Shown in pieces: positions 54,249 through 62,319 of a stretch of DNA of 64,000 bases. Made by a program: the position numbers and the translations under genes. Position 1 is the stretch's first letter. Each line of letters starts with the position of its first letter. The notes beneath the pieces were generated by a model. The model made no database searches. It was not told where the DNA came from and saw nothing but the letters and a program-made list of their open reading frames with translations. The stretch comes from Sediminibacterium sp. C3 (lineage in GTDB: Bacteria > Bacteroidota > Bacteroidia > Chitinophagales > Chitinophagaceae). The stretch spans positions 3,033,476 through 3,097,475 of the forward strand of contig NZ_KI669560.1 in NCBI RefSeq assembly GCF_000508085.1, in the 5' to 3' direction.

Positions 54249-55107
54249 CATCAATCATAGTTATTTCAAATTAGACGGCGGTGCCATGTATGGCGTTGTT
54301 CCCAAATCATTGTGGAATAAACTCAATCCTGCTGACGAAAACAATCTTTGCAACTGGGCATTGCGGAGTTTGGTAATTGAAGACGAAGGTCGTTTGATAT
54401 TGATTGATACAGGCATGGGCTTTAAACAGGATGCCAAATTCTTTGGGCACTACGGCATGTCTGATACGAAGCAGATGGATGAGGCTTTGGCACAAATTGG
54501 ATTTACCAGAAACGATATAACCGATGTTTTTCATACTCACTTGCATTTTGATCATTGCGGGGGTAGCATAGAAAAACAAGGAGACAAACTGGTTACGGCA
54601 TTTCCCAATGCCACTTACTGGAGCAACCCTTTACACTGGGATTGGGCGGTGAATCCCAACGACAGAGAAAAAGCTTCTTTCTTAAAGAAGAATATTTTAC
54701 CCATTCAGGAAAGCGGGCAATTAAAAATGATTGATGCACCTACCAATGAATTTACCAACGATGGTTTATTGGAATCGGTTCCCTTTACAAAAAACATCCG
54801 TGTCCGTTTTGTAAATGGTCATACCAAGAGCATGATGCTACCGCAGATTGAATACAAGGGAAGAACCATTGTATACATGGCTGATTTACTACCATCCGCT
54901 TCGCATATTCCGCTGCCTTATGTAATGGGCTATGATATGTTTCCACTGACTACACTGAAGGAGAAAAAATCCTTCTTAACTGAAGCGGTGAACAAGGACT
55001 ATATTTTATTCTTTGAACACGATCCCGTCATAGAATGCTGTACCCTTCAGCAAACAGAAAAAGGAGTAAGAATGAAAGAAGTACTCAAATTAGCGGACAT
55101 TAAATAA
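54235..55107 (+). CDS. Metallo-beta-lactamase-fold hydrolase, AHL-lactonase-like
   Basis: The zinc motif is HTHLHFDHCGG (HxHxDH, about residues 102-112). Further ligands are in VNGHTKSMM and YMADLLPS, and the final His is in FFEHDP. The 290 residues and layout (YFKLDGGAMYGVVPKSLW at the start) resemble the AttM/AiiA-like group of lactonases. Most Bacteroidota members have no tested substrate; a quorum-quenching role must not be assumed. It is co-transcribed with the UMF1 transporter. Confidence 0.82.
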   Translation: MKLHSINHSYFKLDGGAMYGVVPKSLWNKLNPADENNLCNWALRSLVIEDEGRLILIDTGMGFKQDAKFFGHYGMSDTKQMDEALAQIGFTRNDITDVFHTHLHFDHCGGSIEKQGDKLVTAFPNATYWSNPLHWDWAVNPNDREKASFLKKNILPIQESGQLKMIDAPTNEFTNDGLLESVPFTKNIRVRFVNGHTKSMMLPQIEYKGRTIVYMADLLPSASHIPLPYVMGYDMFPLTTLKEKKSFLTEAVNKDYILFFEHDPVIECCTLQQTEKGVRMKEVLKLADIK

Positions 55108-55135
55108 GCAGCAGTGATTGGTCAATCAGACCTTT

Positions 55136-55930
55136 TTATCTCGTTGAAACCAATGAACTAAAAGGATATCTAAGATTTTTATACCCCATCATGTCTACTT
55201 TTACGCTACCCACTACAATGGGGCTTTCAATGCGTAAGGGCACATGATTCGCATCATCACTAACCCATACGGTCATTTTCTCTCCACCTTCAAACAAAGT
55301 TCCTTTTACCAACAAGGGTTTAAATTTAATCGCCCGGAAAGTTCCATAACGGGTTTTGATGGTTTCCCTACCCATATATTTTATATAGAGATTGAAAATC
55401 TCATTATCGAGAAACATGGTGAAAGGAATTTTATCTTCCGGTTTGTATTTTTCAAAATTGATATTCCTGGCATAATAAATAGCACTTAAAACATCCTGAA
55501 TACAGTTGGGCACTTTCACCGTTCCTTTTTCACTGGTGGCCGTATTGGCCTGCCGGTTAAAACTTACATTTTCATTTATTTTGTATCCGCCCTCATTTAC
55601 GTTGCGAATGAACTTGATGGGCTGCAGATTATTGGTATCTATATAACTTTCGTACTTATCTCTAACCTTGAAAATCCAGTCATATCTTGAATTGGATGTT
55701 CCCTCACCAACCAAATGATAAACAGGTTCATTGTTCAATTTTTCCGCATTCACTGAAAACGTTGCCGTACCTGCATTCACATACAAGCCTATCACATTAT
55801 AAAAAACAGTAAAAGAGATTTGTTCTCCTGACTGAAATGCATAATTGCGAATGCCACAGAATTCATCGCCCGCCGTTAAGGGTCGGGAAAGCAGTATTAA
55901 TAATAAAACGACCAGTGATTTTTTCAGCAC
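55136..55930 (-). CDS. DUF3108 exported protein
   Basis: A 264-residue protein with a signal peptide (MLKKSLVVLLLILLSRPLTA) and a beta-rich DUF3108 domain: FQSGEQISFTVFYNVIGLYVNAGTATFSV, then YHLVGEGTSNSRYDWIFKVRDKYESYID. VWVSDDANHVPLRIESPIVVGSVKVDM is the conserved end. Function unknown; envelope location is probable. It starts 2 bases after the membrane protein upstream, so the pair is an operon. Confidence 0.88.
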   Translation of the reverse strand: MLKKSLVVLLLILLSRPLTAGDEFCGIRNYAFQSGEQISFTVFYNVIGLYVNAGTATFSVNAEKLNNEPVYHLVGEGTSNSRYDWIFKVRDKYESYIDTNNLQPIKFIRNVNEGGYKINENVSFNRQANTATSEKGTVKVPNCIQDVLSAIYYARNINFEKYKPEDKIPFTMFLDNEIFNLYIKYMGRETIKTRYGTFRAIKFKPLLVKGTLFEGGEKMTVWVSDDANHVPLRIESPIVVGSVKVDMMGYKNLRYPFSSLVSTR

Positions 55931-55932
55931 GA

Positions 55933-56922
55933 TTATTTGTTTCTAAATATTCTTAGTCCTAATATAAACAAAGTCCCGAGAATTGCGGGCAAGATTAAGT
56001 TAATTAACCAGATACCAGCGGCTGTGGCAATAATTCCGATTGAATTGTTGTTTAACAAACCAAACAACAATAAACTTACTTTCCCCCGGAAGCCCAGTTC
56101 TGCCAAAGCCATTGTTGGAATAACAGCTAAAACAGTAAGCATAACCCCTACCATGGCAAATGCATCCAGCCAGTATAAGTTTACTCCAAACACCTGAAAC
56201 ATCAGAAAATACTGAAACAGAAATACCAGAAATCTTCCCAATGAAAGTGTTAACAATCTTACTAACTCATTCATCTGAACAGACTCCAGTTTCTCTAAGA
56301 AGAAACGATACCTTGCAATCCAGGAAATTCTCTCTAACAATTGAATAATTCCCGATAGTTTAAAATAGGCCAGTGTAAAAAGTAAGATACCCGCACCAAT
56401 AATATAGATAAATCCATCCAGCCAAAAAACAGAAAGACCTTCCAGTTGTCGGTCTTCACTTAGAATATACCAACGCATATATAGCATTGATAAAGTACCC
56501 ATTAAAAAAGTTACGATAATCTGTGCCATACTACCTGTTATGGAAAGAACAGCACCTCTGATTTTATTTCCCTCTTGTAAAAATGCAGCTCTGGCTGCTG
56601 GTTCACCTATCCGATTAATAGTATTAAAACCCATTGCTTGTCCTGCAAGCACCGCTTTAAAAGCTTGCACAAAAGAGAGGGATTCAATACTATTCACCTG
56701 TAGCTGCCATTTGCGGGCTTCAATTCCCCAGTTAAGAAACATCAAAAAAATCACAATCCCGATTTTCCAATTACCTGGTCCGTTAACGGCTACAAGGATA
56801 GTTTCCCATGATTCCTTTAAATCTGTCTGTGTCTGCAATTGTTTATATATAGCCCAGCTAAGCCATATAAATAAAGCCGGACCAACTATATAATTCAGGA
56901 TATTTTTCGTTCGTTTCGTCAA
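55933..56922 (-). CDS. Flippase-like membrane protein (lysylphosphatidylglycerol synthase TM / UPF0104)
   Basis: A 329-residue protein with about eight membrane segments. FKAVLAGQAMGFNTINRIGEPAARAAFLQ matches the conserved first loop of the UPF0104/LPG_synthase_TM family (usual form: GxxxxxxxPGRxGE), and PTMALAELGFRG is the second signature (usually PGGLGxRE-like). Such domains move charged lipids between leaflets, but only fused to a catalytic domain is the activity known. It leads the operon with DUF3108. Confidence 0.8.
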   Translation of the reverse strand: MTKRTKNILNYIVGPALFIWLSWAIYKQLQTQTDLKESWETILVAVNGPGNWKIGIVIFLMFLNWGIEARKWQLQVNSIESLSFVQAFKAVLAGQAMGFNTINRIGEPAARAAFLQEGNKIRGAVLSITGSMAQIIVTFLMGTLSMLYMRWYILSEDRQLEGLSVFWLDGFIYIIGAGILLFTLAYFKLSGIIQLLERISWIARYRFFLEKLESVQMNELVRLLTLSLGRFLVFLFQYFLMFQVFGVNLYWLDAFAMVGVMLTVLAVIPTMALAELGFRGKVSLLLFGLLNNNSIGIIATAAGIWLINLILPAILGTLFILGLRIFRNK

Positions 56923-56986
56923 TCCTTCGTTTTTGTAAAGTTAAGGGTGTATGTCATTTATTATTTATCACTATTTTCACAAAGCA

Positions 56987-57547
56987 ATGAAATACGATTC
57001 AGTCATTTTAGGAATTGATCCGGGTACACAAATTTTAGGTTACGCTTTATTGGGCGTTCAAAAAGGCAAACCATCGTTGATTCGTATGGATACGTTGAAA
57101 CTTACCAAAGAAAAAGACATTTATTCCCGTCTGGAAATTATTTATAGAACCATCACCGATTTAATTAAACAATACAAGCCCGATAGTTTTGCCATTGAAG
57201 CCCCGTTTTTTGGAAAGAATGTTCAGAGCATGCTCAAGCTGGGCAGGGCTCAGGGCGTTGCCATTGCGGCTTCCATGCAAACACAAATTCCGGTTACAGA
57301 ATACGCGCCTAAAAAAGTAAAGCAATCCATCACAGGCAATGGCAATGCAGACAAGGATCAGGTCTGGAAAATGCTACAGCTCACTTTAAACATTGAAAAG
57401 AAACCTGCATCATTTGATGCAACGGATGCATTAGCAGTAGCGCTTTGTCATTTTTACCAAAGCAATAGTCCACTGGCTGTTAAAGGCAAAGCTTTAAAAG
57501 GTTGGGATGATTTTCTCAGTAAAAATCCGGATAGAGTTAGAAAATAA
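56987..57547 (+). CDS. ruvC: Crossover junction endodeoxyribonuclease RuvC
   Basis: RuvC cuts Holliday junctions as a dimer. The four acidic residues are in GIDPGTQ (Asp near 10), AIEAPFFGKN (Glu near 70), and DATDALAVALCHF (two Asp near 145). KKVKQSITGNGNADKDQV is the standard DNA-contact segment. The start MKYDSVILGIDPG (186 residues) is preferred over an upstream ATG at 56951, which would add 12 residues and lies before a -7-like TATTTTCA at 56972-56979. Confidence 0.93.
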   Translation: MKYDSVILGIDPGTQILGYALLGVQKGKPSLIRMDTLKLTKEKDIYSRLEIIYRTITDLIKQYKPDSFAIEAPFFGKNVQSMLKLGRAQGVAIAASMQTQIPVTEYAPKKVKQSITGNGNADKDQVWKMLQLTLNIEKKPASFDATDALAVALCHFYQSNSPLAVKGKALKGWDDFLSKNPDRVRK

Positions 57548-57597
57548 TCAGGTGTAAAATAAAATCAGAAAATTACAGAATGGAATTCCCTTTTGGA

Positions 57598-57990
57598 CTA
57601 ATGCAGGGCAGCTAGTATTTGTTGTTGAACCAGACTCAATTCCTCAGGTGTCATTTTCAATTTTCCTCTGGTGAAGTTTAAATCATCGGCACTGTTAATA
57701 GGAACAAGGTGCATATGCGCATGTGGCACTTCTAATCCCACCACACTAATACCACAACGATTGCAGGGGAATACTTTTTCTATTGCTTTGGCAATGGGTC
57801 TGGCAAAAAGCAACATTTCAGACAAATAATCATCCGATAAATCAAAGAATCGATCGGTCTCTGTTTTGGGTATTACCAACACATGGCCTTCTACCAATGG
57901 AAATATATCCAGGAAGGCAAAAAACCGATCGTTCTCTGCAATTTTGTAGGATGGAATTTCTCCTGCGATGATTTTGGAAAAAATTGTCAT
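57598..57990 (-). CDS. HIT-family nucleotide hydrolase
   Basis: The histidine triad is seen as PHAHMHLVP near residue 97 (HxHxH). The N-terminus TIFSKIIAGEIPSYKIAEND is typical of the Hint/PKCI branch, which hydrolyses adenosine phosphoramidates. It has 130 residues, slightly longer than usual. It starts 10 bases after greA on the same strand, an arrangement often seen in Bacteroidota, so the two form an operon. Confidence 0.92.
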   Translation of the reverse strand: MTIFSKIIAGEIPSYKIAENDRFFAFLDIFPLVEGHVLVIPKTETDRFFDLSDDYLSEMLLFARPIAKAIEKVFPCNRCGISVVGLEVPHAHMHLVPINSADDLNFTRGKLKMTPEELSLVQQQILAALH

Positions 57991-57999
57991 GTATAAAAT

Positions 58000-58476
58000 T
58001 TATACCGTAATATCTTCAACTTTAAACTTGATGATACCATTGGGTGCCTGCACTTCAGCCACTTCCCCTTTTACTTTACCCAGCAAGCCCTTCCCAATTG
58101 GAGAAGATGCAGATATCTTTCCCAGTTTCAGATCGGCTTCTTTTTCACCTACAATCTGATAAGTCACCGTCTTCTTGGTAACTATATTGGTAATGGTTAC
58201 TTTGGTCAGGATGGTTACTTTACTGGTATCAATGGTACTGGTATCTACAATTTTAGCATTGGCAATAGCACCTTCTAATTGTTTGATCTTAGCTTCTAAC
58301 ATGCCTTGAGCCTCTTTAGCCGCATCGTACTCTGCATTTTCCTTTAAATCACCTTTCTCTCTGGCTTCAGCAATTGCTTTGGAAGCAGCAGGACGGTCTA
58401 CAGATTTCATTTTCTGCAATTCCTCGCGCATCTTATCGAAAGTCTCTTTCGTAACATACATGTTGGTTTCACTCAT
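58000..58476 (-). CDS. greA: Transcription elongation factor GreA
   Basis: GreA enters the secondary channel of RNA polymerase and triggers cleavage of backtracked RNA. The N-terminal coiled coil (residues 10-80) bears the tip motif RPAASKAIAEAREKGDLKENAEYDAAKE, where the two acidic residues (Asp and Glu of GDLKENAEY) coordinate magnesium. The C-terminal FKBP-like domain includes SPIGKGLLGKVKGEVAEV. The start at 58476 gives the usual 158 residues; a longer frame from 58545 would translate through the leader hairpin. It is the first gene of greA-HIT. Confidence 0.95.
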   Translation of the reverse strand: MSETNMYVTKETFDKMREELQKMKSVDRPAASKAIAEAREKGDLKENAEYDAAKEAQGMLEAKIKQLEGAIANAKIVDTSTIDTSKVTILTKVTITNIVTKKTVTYQIVGEKEADLKLGKISASSPIGKGLLGKVKGEVAEVQAPNGIIKFKVEDITV

Positions 58477-58497
58477 AGTTCCGGCTTTAGGATTGGT

Positions 58498-58534
58498 AAA
58501 AAAAAATACAACGCCACATTTGACTGCGACGTTG
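58498..58534 (-). terminator. Terminator-like hairpin inside the greA leader (attenuator candidate)
   Basis: On the minus strand, CAACGTCGCA and TGTGGCGTTG pair over 10 positions (two G-U) around a 6-base loop, then comes UA and nine U. It lies 22 bases before the greA ATG and starts about 3 bases after the expected transcription start. No gene lies upstream on this strand that it could terminate. Confidence 0.65.
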
Positions 58535-58542
58535 CATAAATA

Positions 58543-58550
58543 CAAAGGTA
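58543..58550 (-). promoter_or_regulatory. -7 box TACCTTTG of greA
   Basis: Read on the minus strand, TACCTTTG lies 67 bases before the greA ATG. Transcription should start near 58537, immediately before the leader hairpin. Confidence 0.6.
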
Positions 58551-58625
58551 AGAAAATAATCCTATTCTATCGAATATGGTTTTCTGATAAAAATTTGGCG
58601 AATTAAAAAAAAATTTATTTTTATT

Positions 58626-58647
58626 GTGTACTATTACACTAATACAC
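58626..58647 (+). promoter_or_regulatory. Operator-like inverted repeat ahead of the GntR/ABC operon
   Basis: GTGTA (58626-58630) is followed by TACAC at 58635-58639 and again at 58643-58647. This gives a perfect 5-bp inverted repeat with a 4-base spacer and a second with a 12-base spacer. YtrA-type GntR repressors of Bacillus bind, as I recall, AGTGTA - 13 bases - TACACT. The repeat ends 5 bases before the ATG at 58653, where a bound repressor would block transcription or initiation. Confidence 0.6.
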
Positions 58648-58652
58648 TATTC

Positions 58653-59495
58653 ATGATTCATTTTAACAATGTCAGTTTTGGGTACACTAAACAAAAACCT
58701 CTGTACGCAAATATTCAGCTGGAATTAAAGTCTGGCAGTGTTTACGGCTTATTGGGCAAAAATGGTGCGGGCAAATCCACCTTGTTAAAGTTAATGGCGG
58801 GATTGGTGCATCCACAAAAAGGTCTGTTAACTGTATGCAATGCTAATCCCATGAAAAGAGAACCTGATTTCCTGAATCAGGTATTTTTTATACCGGAGGA
58901 AATTGATACGCCGAATATCCATGTGCTTGATTTTGCTGCTGAACAAGTGCCATTTTATCCACGGTTCAATCAAACTCAGTTTTTGGATTATCTAAAGGAA
59001 TTAGATGTGCCAATGACCAAGCTAAATAAAATGAGTTTTGGTCAAAAGAAAAAAGTATGGATTGCCCTTGGTATGGCATCTAATGCATCACTCATTATTT
59101 TGGATGAGCCCACAAATGGTCTGGATATCCCTTCTAAGCGAATTCTAAGAAAACTGATTGCCTCCATTGTGAATGAAGATAATTGCATCATCATCAGTAC
59201 GCATCAAGTAAAAGATTTAGACAGCTTAATTGATCAGATTATTCTGGTAGATAATGGTGAAATTATTGTGAATACAGATACCAATACAATCATAGAGAAA
59301 ATTATTTTTCAGCATAGCAATCAGCAAGAAATAAGCAATAGCTGGATTTATCACGAAACAAGCATAGCCGGACACCTTTTTGTTAAAAAAAGAGAAATGG
59401 AAGAAGACGTCTCTAAACTAGACCTTGAATTATTCTTTAATGCAGGCATTACAAATAAAATTGCGATTCAGGAACTTTTTAATCAGAAATCATGA
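58653..59495 (+). CDS. ABC transporter ATP-binding protein, YtrB-like
   Basis: The 280-residue ATPase has Walker A (GKNGAGKSTLL), signature MSFGQKKKVWIALG, Walker B (SLIILDEPTNGLD) and switch His (STHQVKD). After the ATPase core about 80 residues (EIIVNTDTNTIIEKIIF...) form an extra C-terminal domain, as in exporters of the Ytr/Nod type. The ATG at 58653 is used; an upstream TTG would lie in the operator. It is the first gene of a four-gene operon; the next gene overlaps by 4 bases (ATGA). Confidence 0.85.
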   Translation: MIHFNNVSFGYTKQKPLYANIQLELKSGSVYGLLGKNGAGKSTLLKLMAGLVHPQKGLLTVCNANPMKREPDFLNQVFFIPEEIDTPNIHVLDFAAEQVPFYPRFNQTQFLDYLKELDVPMTKLNKMSFGQKKKVWIALGMASNASLIILDEPTNGLDIPSKRILRKLIASIVNEDNCIIISTHQVKDLDSLIDQIILVDNGEIIVNTDTNTIIEKIIFQHSNQQEISNSWIYHETSIAGHLFVKKREMEEDVSKLDLELFFNAGITNKIAIQELFNQKS

Positions 59496-60319
59496 ACAAC
59501 CACTTTAGTTTAATAAGGGCATTGCTTTTGCTTAGAAAAAACTTTAAAGAGAGCGGAAGTAGCTATTTACTTATGTTCCTGGCAGGATTGGGAATTTTAT
59601 TTCTATCCTATGGATTACTAATTGTTGCCAGTTTCCACAGTATGTTTCCTACAGGTGATAGAAAAATGATTTTCGTTATTGGTCTCCTTTTAGGCGGGAC
59701 ATTATTTTCTTCCAGTCATTATGGTTTCTTTAAATCGGAGGCAAAAACCATTCAGTTTTTGTTATTACCGGCCACGACAGGAGAAAAATTATTAGTAGGT
59801 TTTGCATTAACACAAATCATGTATTTAATTATCTATTTGGGCATATTTACGGGAATAGATTGGCTTATGTGTTTGACTTATAATGAATTCGTAGCTATTC
59901 CTAATTGGATTATAGAACAGGAAAAGCATTATTACCAAGGAAAGCCAATCTTTCAGTCTGACACTATTCTATTTAAAGAATTAGTGATTCTATATTTTAT
60001 CACTACTTCTATTGCTCACTTGGGCTCACTTAGTTTTATTCGTAATGCCTATGTAAAAACAGCCATCCTGTTTGTTATTTCATTTATTGGTATCATTTAC
60101 CTGAATAATAAAATGCTGGTAATGTTAATACCTGAAGAAATTATGCCCCATGGCAAATATTTCACAGACTCCTTCCGAATAGGACCACTACAACAACCAA
60201 CCGGGATTGTAACTCTACCGGAATCATGGCAGCTTCGCATCAGTTGGTTCCTGCCAATTTTTCTCTATAGTAGTTGTTGGATAATGAGTTATTATAAGTT
60301 AAAGGAAAAACAGATTTAA
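59492..60319 (+). CDS. ABC transporter permease subunit
   Basis: A 275-residue membrane protein with about six hydrophobic segments (near 25-45, 60-78, 95-125, 165-185, 192-205 and 245-262). The AEAKTIQFLLLPATTGEKLLVGFALTQI-like stretch (KSEAKTIQFLLLPA) is typical of Bacteroidota permeases next to GntR regulators, where lipid or peptide export is suspected. The transport substrate is unknown. It overlaps the ATPase gene by 4 bases and is followed by the regulator after 13 bases. Confidence 0.75.
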   Translation: MNNHFSLIRALLLLRKNFKESGSSYLLMFLAGLGILFLSYGLLIVASFHSMFPTGDRKMIFVIGLLLGGTLFSSSHYGFFKSEAKTIQFLLLPATTGEKLLVGFALTQIMYLIIYLGIFTGIDWLMCLTYNEFVAIPNWIIEQEKHYYQGKPIFQSDTILFKELVILYFITTSIAHLGSLSFIRNAYVKTAILFVISFIGIIYLNNKMLVMLIPEEIMPHGKYFTDSFRIGPLQQPTGIVTLPESWQLRISWFLPIFLYSSCWIMSYYKLKEKQI

Positions 60320-60332
60320 ACAGCCCAACCCC

Positions 60333-60710
60333 ATGAATTTCCATTCAAATAAAGCCATATACATTCAGATTGCTGATCTTATTTGTGAAAAGATTCTGCT
60401 TCAAATTTTTAAAGAGGAAGAAAGAATCCCTTCAGTGAGAGAATTGGCTATTAACCTGGAAGTTAATCCCAATACTGTAATGCGAACCTACGAATACTTA
60501 CAGGATTTAGAAATTATCACCAACAAAAGGGGGGTCGGATTTTTTGTGTCGGTGAATGGTTTAAAAAAAGTGACAGACTATCTTAAGAAAGAGTTTACAG
60601 AACAGGATTTACCAACTGTTTTCAAGAATATGCAATTGTTGCAAATTACAATCGGAGAAATAGATGCACTTTATCAACAATATTTAAAATGGAATAAAAA
60701 ACCTTTATGA
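60333..60710 (+). CDS. YtrA-type GntR transcriptional regulator
   Basis: A 125-residue regulator with an N-terminal winged helix: IYIQIADLICEKILLQIF, then IPSVRELAINLEVNPNTVMRTYEYLQ (recognition helix) and GVGFFVS (wing). Only a short helical region follows (about 75-120), the hallmark of the YtrA subfamily, which lacks a large effector domain and usually controls an adjacent ABC transporter. The operator candidate before the operon has the right symmetry, which suggests autoregulation. The inducer may be cell-envelope stress, by analogy with B. subtilis YtrA. Confidence 0.88.
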   Translation: MNFHSNKAIYIQIADLICEKILLQIFKEEERIPSVRELAINLEVNPNTVMRTYEYLQDLEIITNKRGVGFFVSVNGLKKVTDYLKKEFTEQDLPTVFKNMQLLQITIGEIDALYQQYLKWNKKPL

Positions 60711-61384
60711 AAAAAAGTAATCTAATCCTGGCCATAACTATCACTGTAATATGCGCCTGCTTCGGAATGATCAATTTTAAATTAAGTGCGGAATACAAAA
60801 AGAAGAATATACTACCCTCCGTAAAAAAAGTAATTCTACCTCCTTTTCATCATATTAAGGAAATAAAAAGTGCAATAAAAGAAGAGCCTGTTTATCTCCC
60901 TTTAATCAATATCTATCAACAGGAAAACTCAAGCTTGTTAACTTATTATTTTTATAGCCCCATTGGATACGAATACTTTGTAAAAAACGATACCCTTTTT
61001 TTACAAAGAGACTCAGTCTCAGATGGAGGATTACCAGTATTAAACCTCTACTGTAATAACTTGAAATCTTTATCTAGTATTGAATCCCAGATCACTTTGC
61101 ACCATTTTCAAACAGACAGTTTACAATTAGTTTCGCAAAACAATTCAACGATTACCTGTGTTGGCCTAACAAATAAATATTTGAATCTTTCCGCTACAAA
61201 CAAATCAGTAATCAGCCTATCGGCGGTAGATACTATTCATAAAGCCGCAATTAAAGTTTTGAATAAATCAGAGCTGAAACTATCAGATGCGTTCTTTAAG
61301 TCATATACACTCAGCATAGATTCAACAGCAACCATAAGTACTACAGGAAAATCATTAAAAGCAATAAATACCGGAGGTCTTTAG
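60707..61384 (+). CDS. Exported beta-rich protein, possibly GIN-domain (DUF2807-like)
   Basis: A 225-residue protein with an N-terminal signal anchor (residues 6-27, ILAITITVICACFGMINF). From about residue 110 it is built of short repeats, with serine/asparagine turns and hydrophobic strands (SQNNSTITCVG, ATNKSVISLSAV, LNKSELKLSDA), suggesting a right-handed beta helix. Bacteroidota often have GIN/DUF2807 proteins of this kind in GntR/ABC operons, but the match is by pattern, not by a clear motif. It overlaps the GntR gene by 4 bases (ATGA), so it belongs to the operon. It ends 4 bases before the convergent gene. Confidence 0.55.
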   Translation: MKKSNLILAITITVICACFGMINFKLSAEYKKKNILPSVKKVILPPFHHIKEIKSAIKEEPVYLPLINIYQQENSSLLTYYFYSPIGYEYFVKNDTLFLQRDSVSDGGLPVLNLYCNNLKSLSSIESQITLHHFQTDSLQLVSQNNSTITCVGLTNKYLNLSATNKSVISLSAVDTIHKAAIKVLNKSELKLSDAFFKSYTLSIDSTATISTTGKSLKAINTGGL

Positions 61385-61388
61385 ACAA

Positions 61389-62309
61389 TCAGAGATGCAG
61401 TTTTTGTAGTACAATGTCCGCCATTTTATAGAAAGCTTCATGGCTGTATCCTGCTATATGAGGAGTTATGATAACATTCTTAAAACTTAGCAACTGGCTC
61501 AGACGCAATTTTTCGGTTTCGTCATAAGTATCCAGCTTTTCATTTTCCAGCACATCCAAACCTGCTGCCCGGATCTGTTTGTTTTCCAGAGCCATTACAA
61601 CAGCAGCTGTATCCATTACTTTTCCCCTGCAGGTATTTAAAAAGTAAGGTTGTTTTTTGAGTTGATTAAAAAAGGCTGTATTAGCAAAGTGGCGGGTCTC
61701 TTCGGTTAACGGAAGGTGAAGACTGATTACTTCGGCTTCATGCATGATCTGTTCAAGAGAAGACTCTTCTATATAGCCAGATCCGAATCCTTTTTTATAC
61801 TTATCATAAGCAAGCAGCTTTACCTGAAAAGGCTCAAGCAATCGTGCAAAAGCAGATCCCGTATTTCCATACCCGATTATGCCTACTGTTTTACCAGTCA
61901 ACTCATCGGCGCGGTTCTCATCCCTCAACCAAAGGTCTTGCTTAACTTCATTGCAGGCGCTATTGATTCTATTCATCAGGTTAAGCAACAAACCCAATGC
62001 GTGCTCAGCAACTGCGTTGCGGTTTCCCTCCGGACTGCTTTCACATTGAATACCTTTGCTCTGTGCATAGGTAACATCAATCAATTCCATACCACTGCCC
62101 AATCTGCCAATCCATTTCAACTGAGGAGCGGCATCAATTACAGCGCGGTCAATACGCAACCTCGTGGTTACAATCAATCCAACAGCCTCTTTTATTTGCA
62201 ATAGCAATTCTTCGTACGAGATGGCTGGTTCATAGCATACTTCGTATCCTTTCGCACGCAGCGTCTCTATTAAATAGGGATGTACTTTAGCAGTAACAAT
62301 TACTTTCAT
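61389..62309 (-). CDS. D-2-hydroxyacid dehydrogenase (NAD-dependent)
   Basis: The 306-residue enzyme has the Rossmann motif [17 protein letters not shown] (about 140-156), the catalytic arginine in NTCRGKVMD, Glu in [13 protein letters not shown] and His in [12 protein letters not shown]. It oxidises or reduces a 2-hydroxy acid such as D-3-phosphoglycerate, glycerate or lactate; the residues visible do not decide. It lacks an ACT domain, so if it is SerA it is the short form. It follows ksgA by 10 bases. Confidence 0.83.
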   Translation of the reverse strand: MKVIVTAKVHPYLIETLRAKGYEVCYEPAISYEELLLQIKEAVGLIVTTRLRIDRAVIDAAPQLKWIGRLGSGMELIDVTYAQSKGIQCESSPEGNRNAVAEHALGLLLNLMNRINSACNEVKQDLWLRDENRADELTGKTVGIIGYGNTGSAFARLLEPFQVKLLAYDKYKKGFGSGYIEESSLEQIMHEAEVISLHLPLTEETRHFANTAFFNQLKKQPYFLNTCRGKVMDTAAVVMALENKQIRAAGLDVLENEKLDTYDETEKLRLSQLLSFKNVIITPHIAGYSHEAFYKMADIVLQKLHL

Positions 62310-62319
62310 TTGCTTGTAT

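Noticed and set aside
54235..55107. Quorum-quenching lactonase system
   Set aside because: The HxHxDH motif is shared by the whole superfamily, and there is no LuxI/LuxR-type gene nearby, so a quorum role is not supported.
55112..55135. Short hairpin (GGTC-AATCA-GACC then TTTTT) between the metallo-hydrolase and DUF3108 genes
   Set aside because: The stem is only 4 bp and overlaps a TGATTGGTCAATCA palindrome without enough loop; too weak to call a terminator.
61716..62204. A 162-codon plus-strand frame inside the D-2-hydroxyacid dehydrogenase gene
   Set aside because: All Rossmann and catalytic motifs are on the minus strand; no independent signal for the plus-strand frame.
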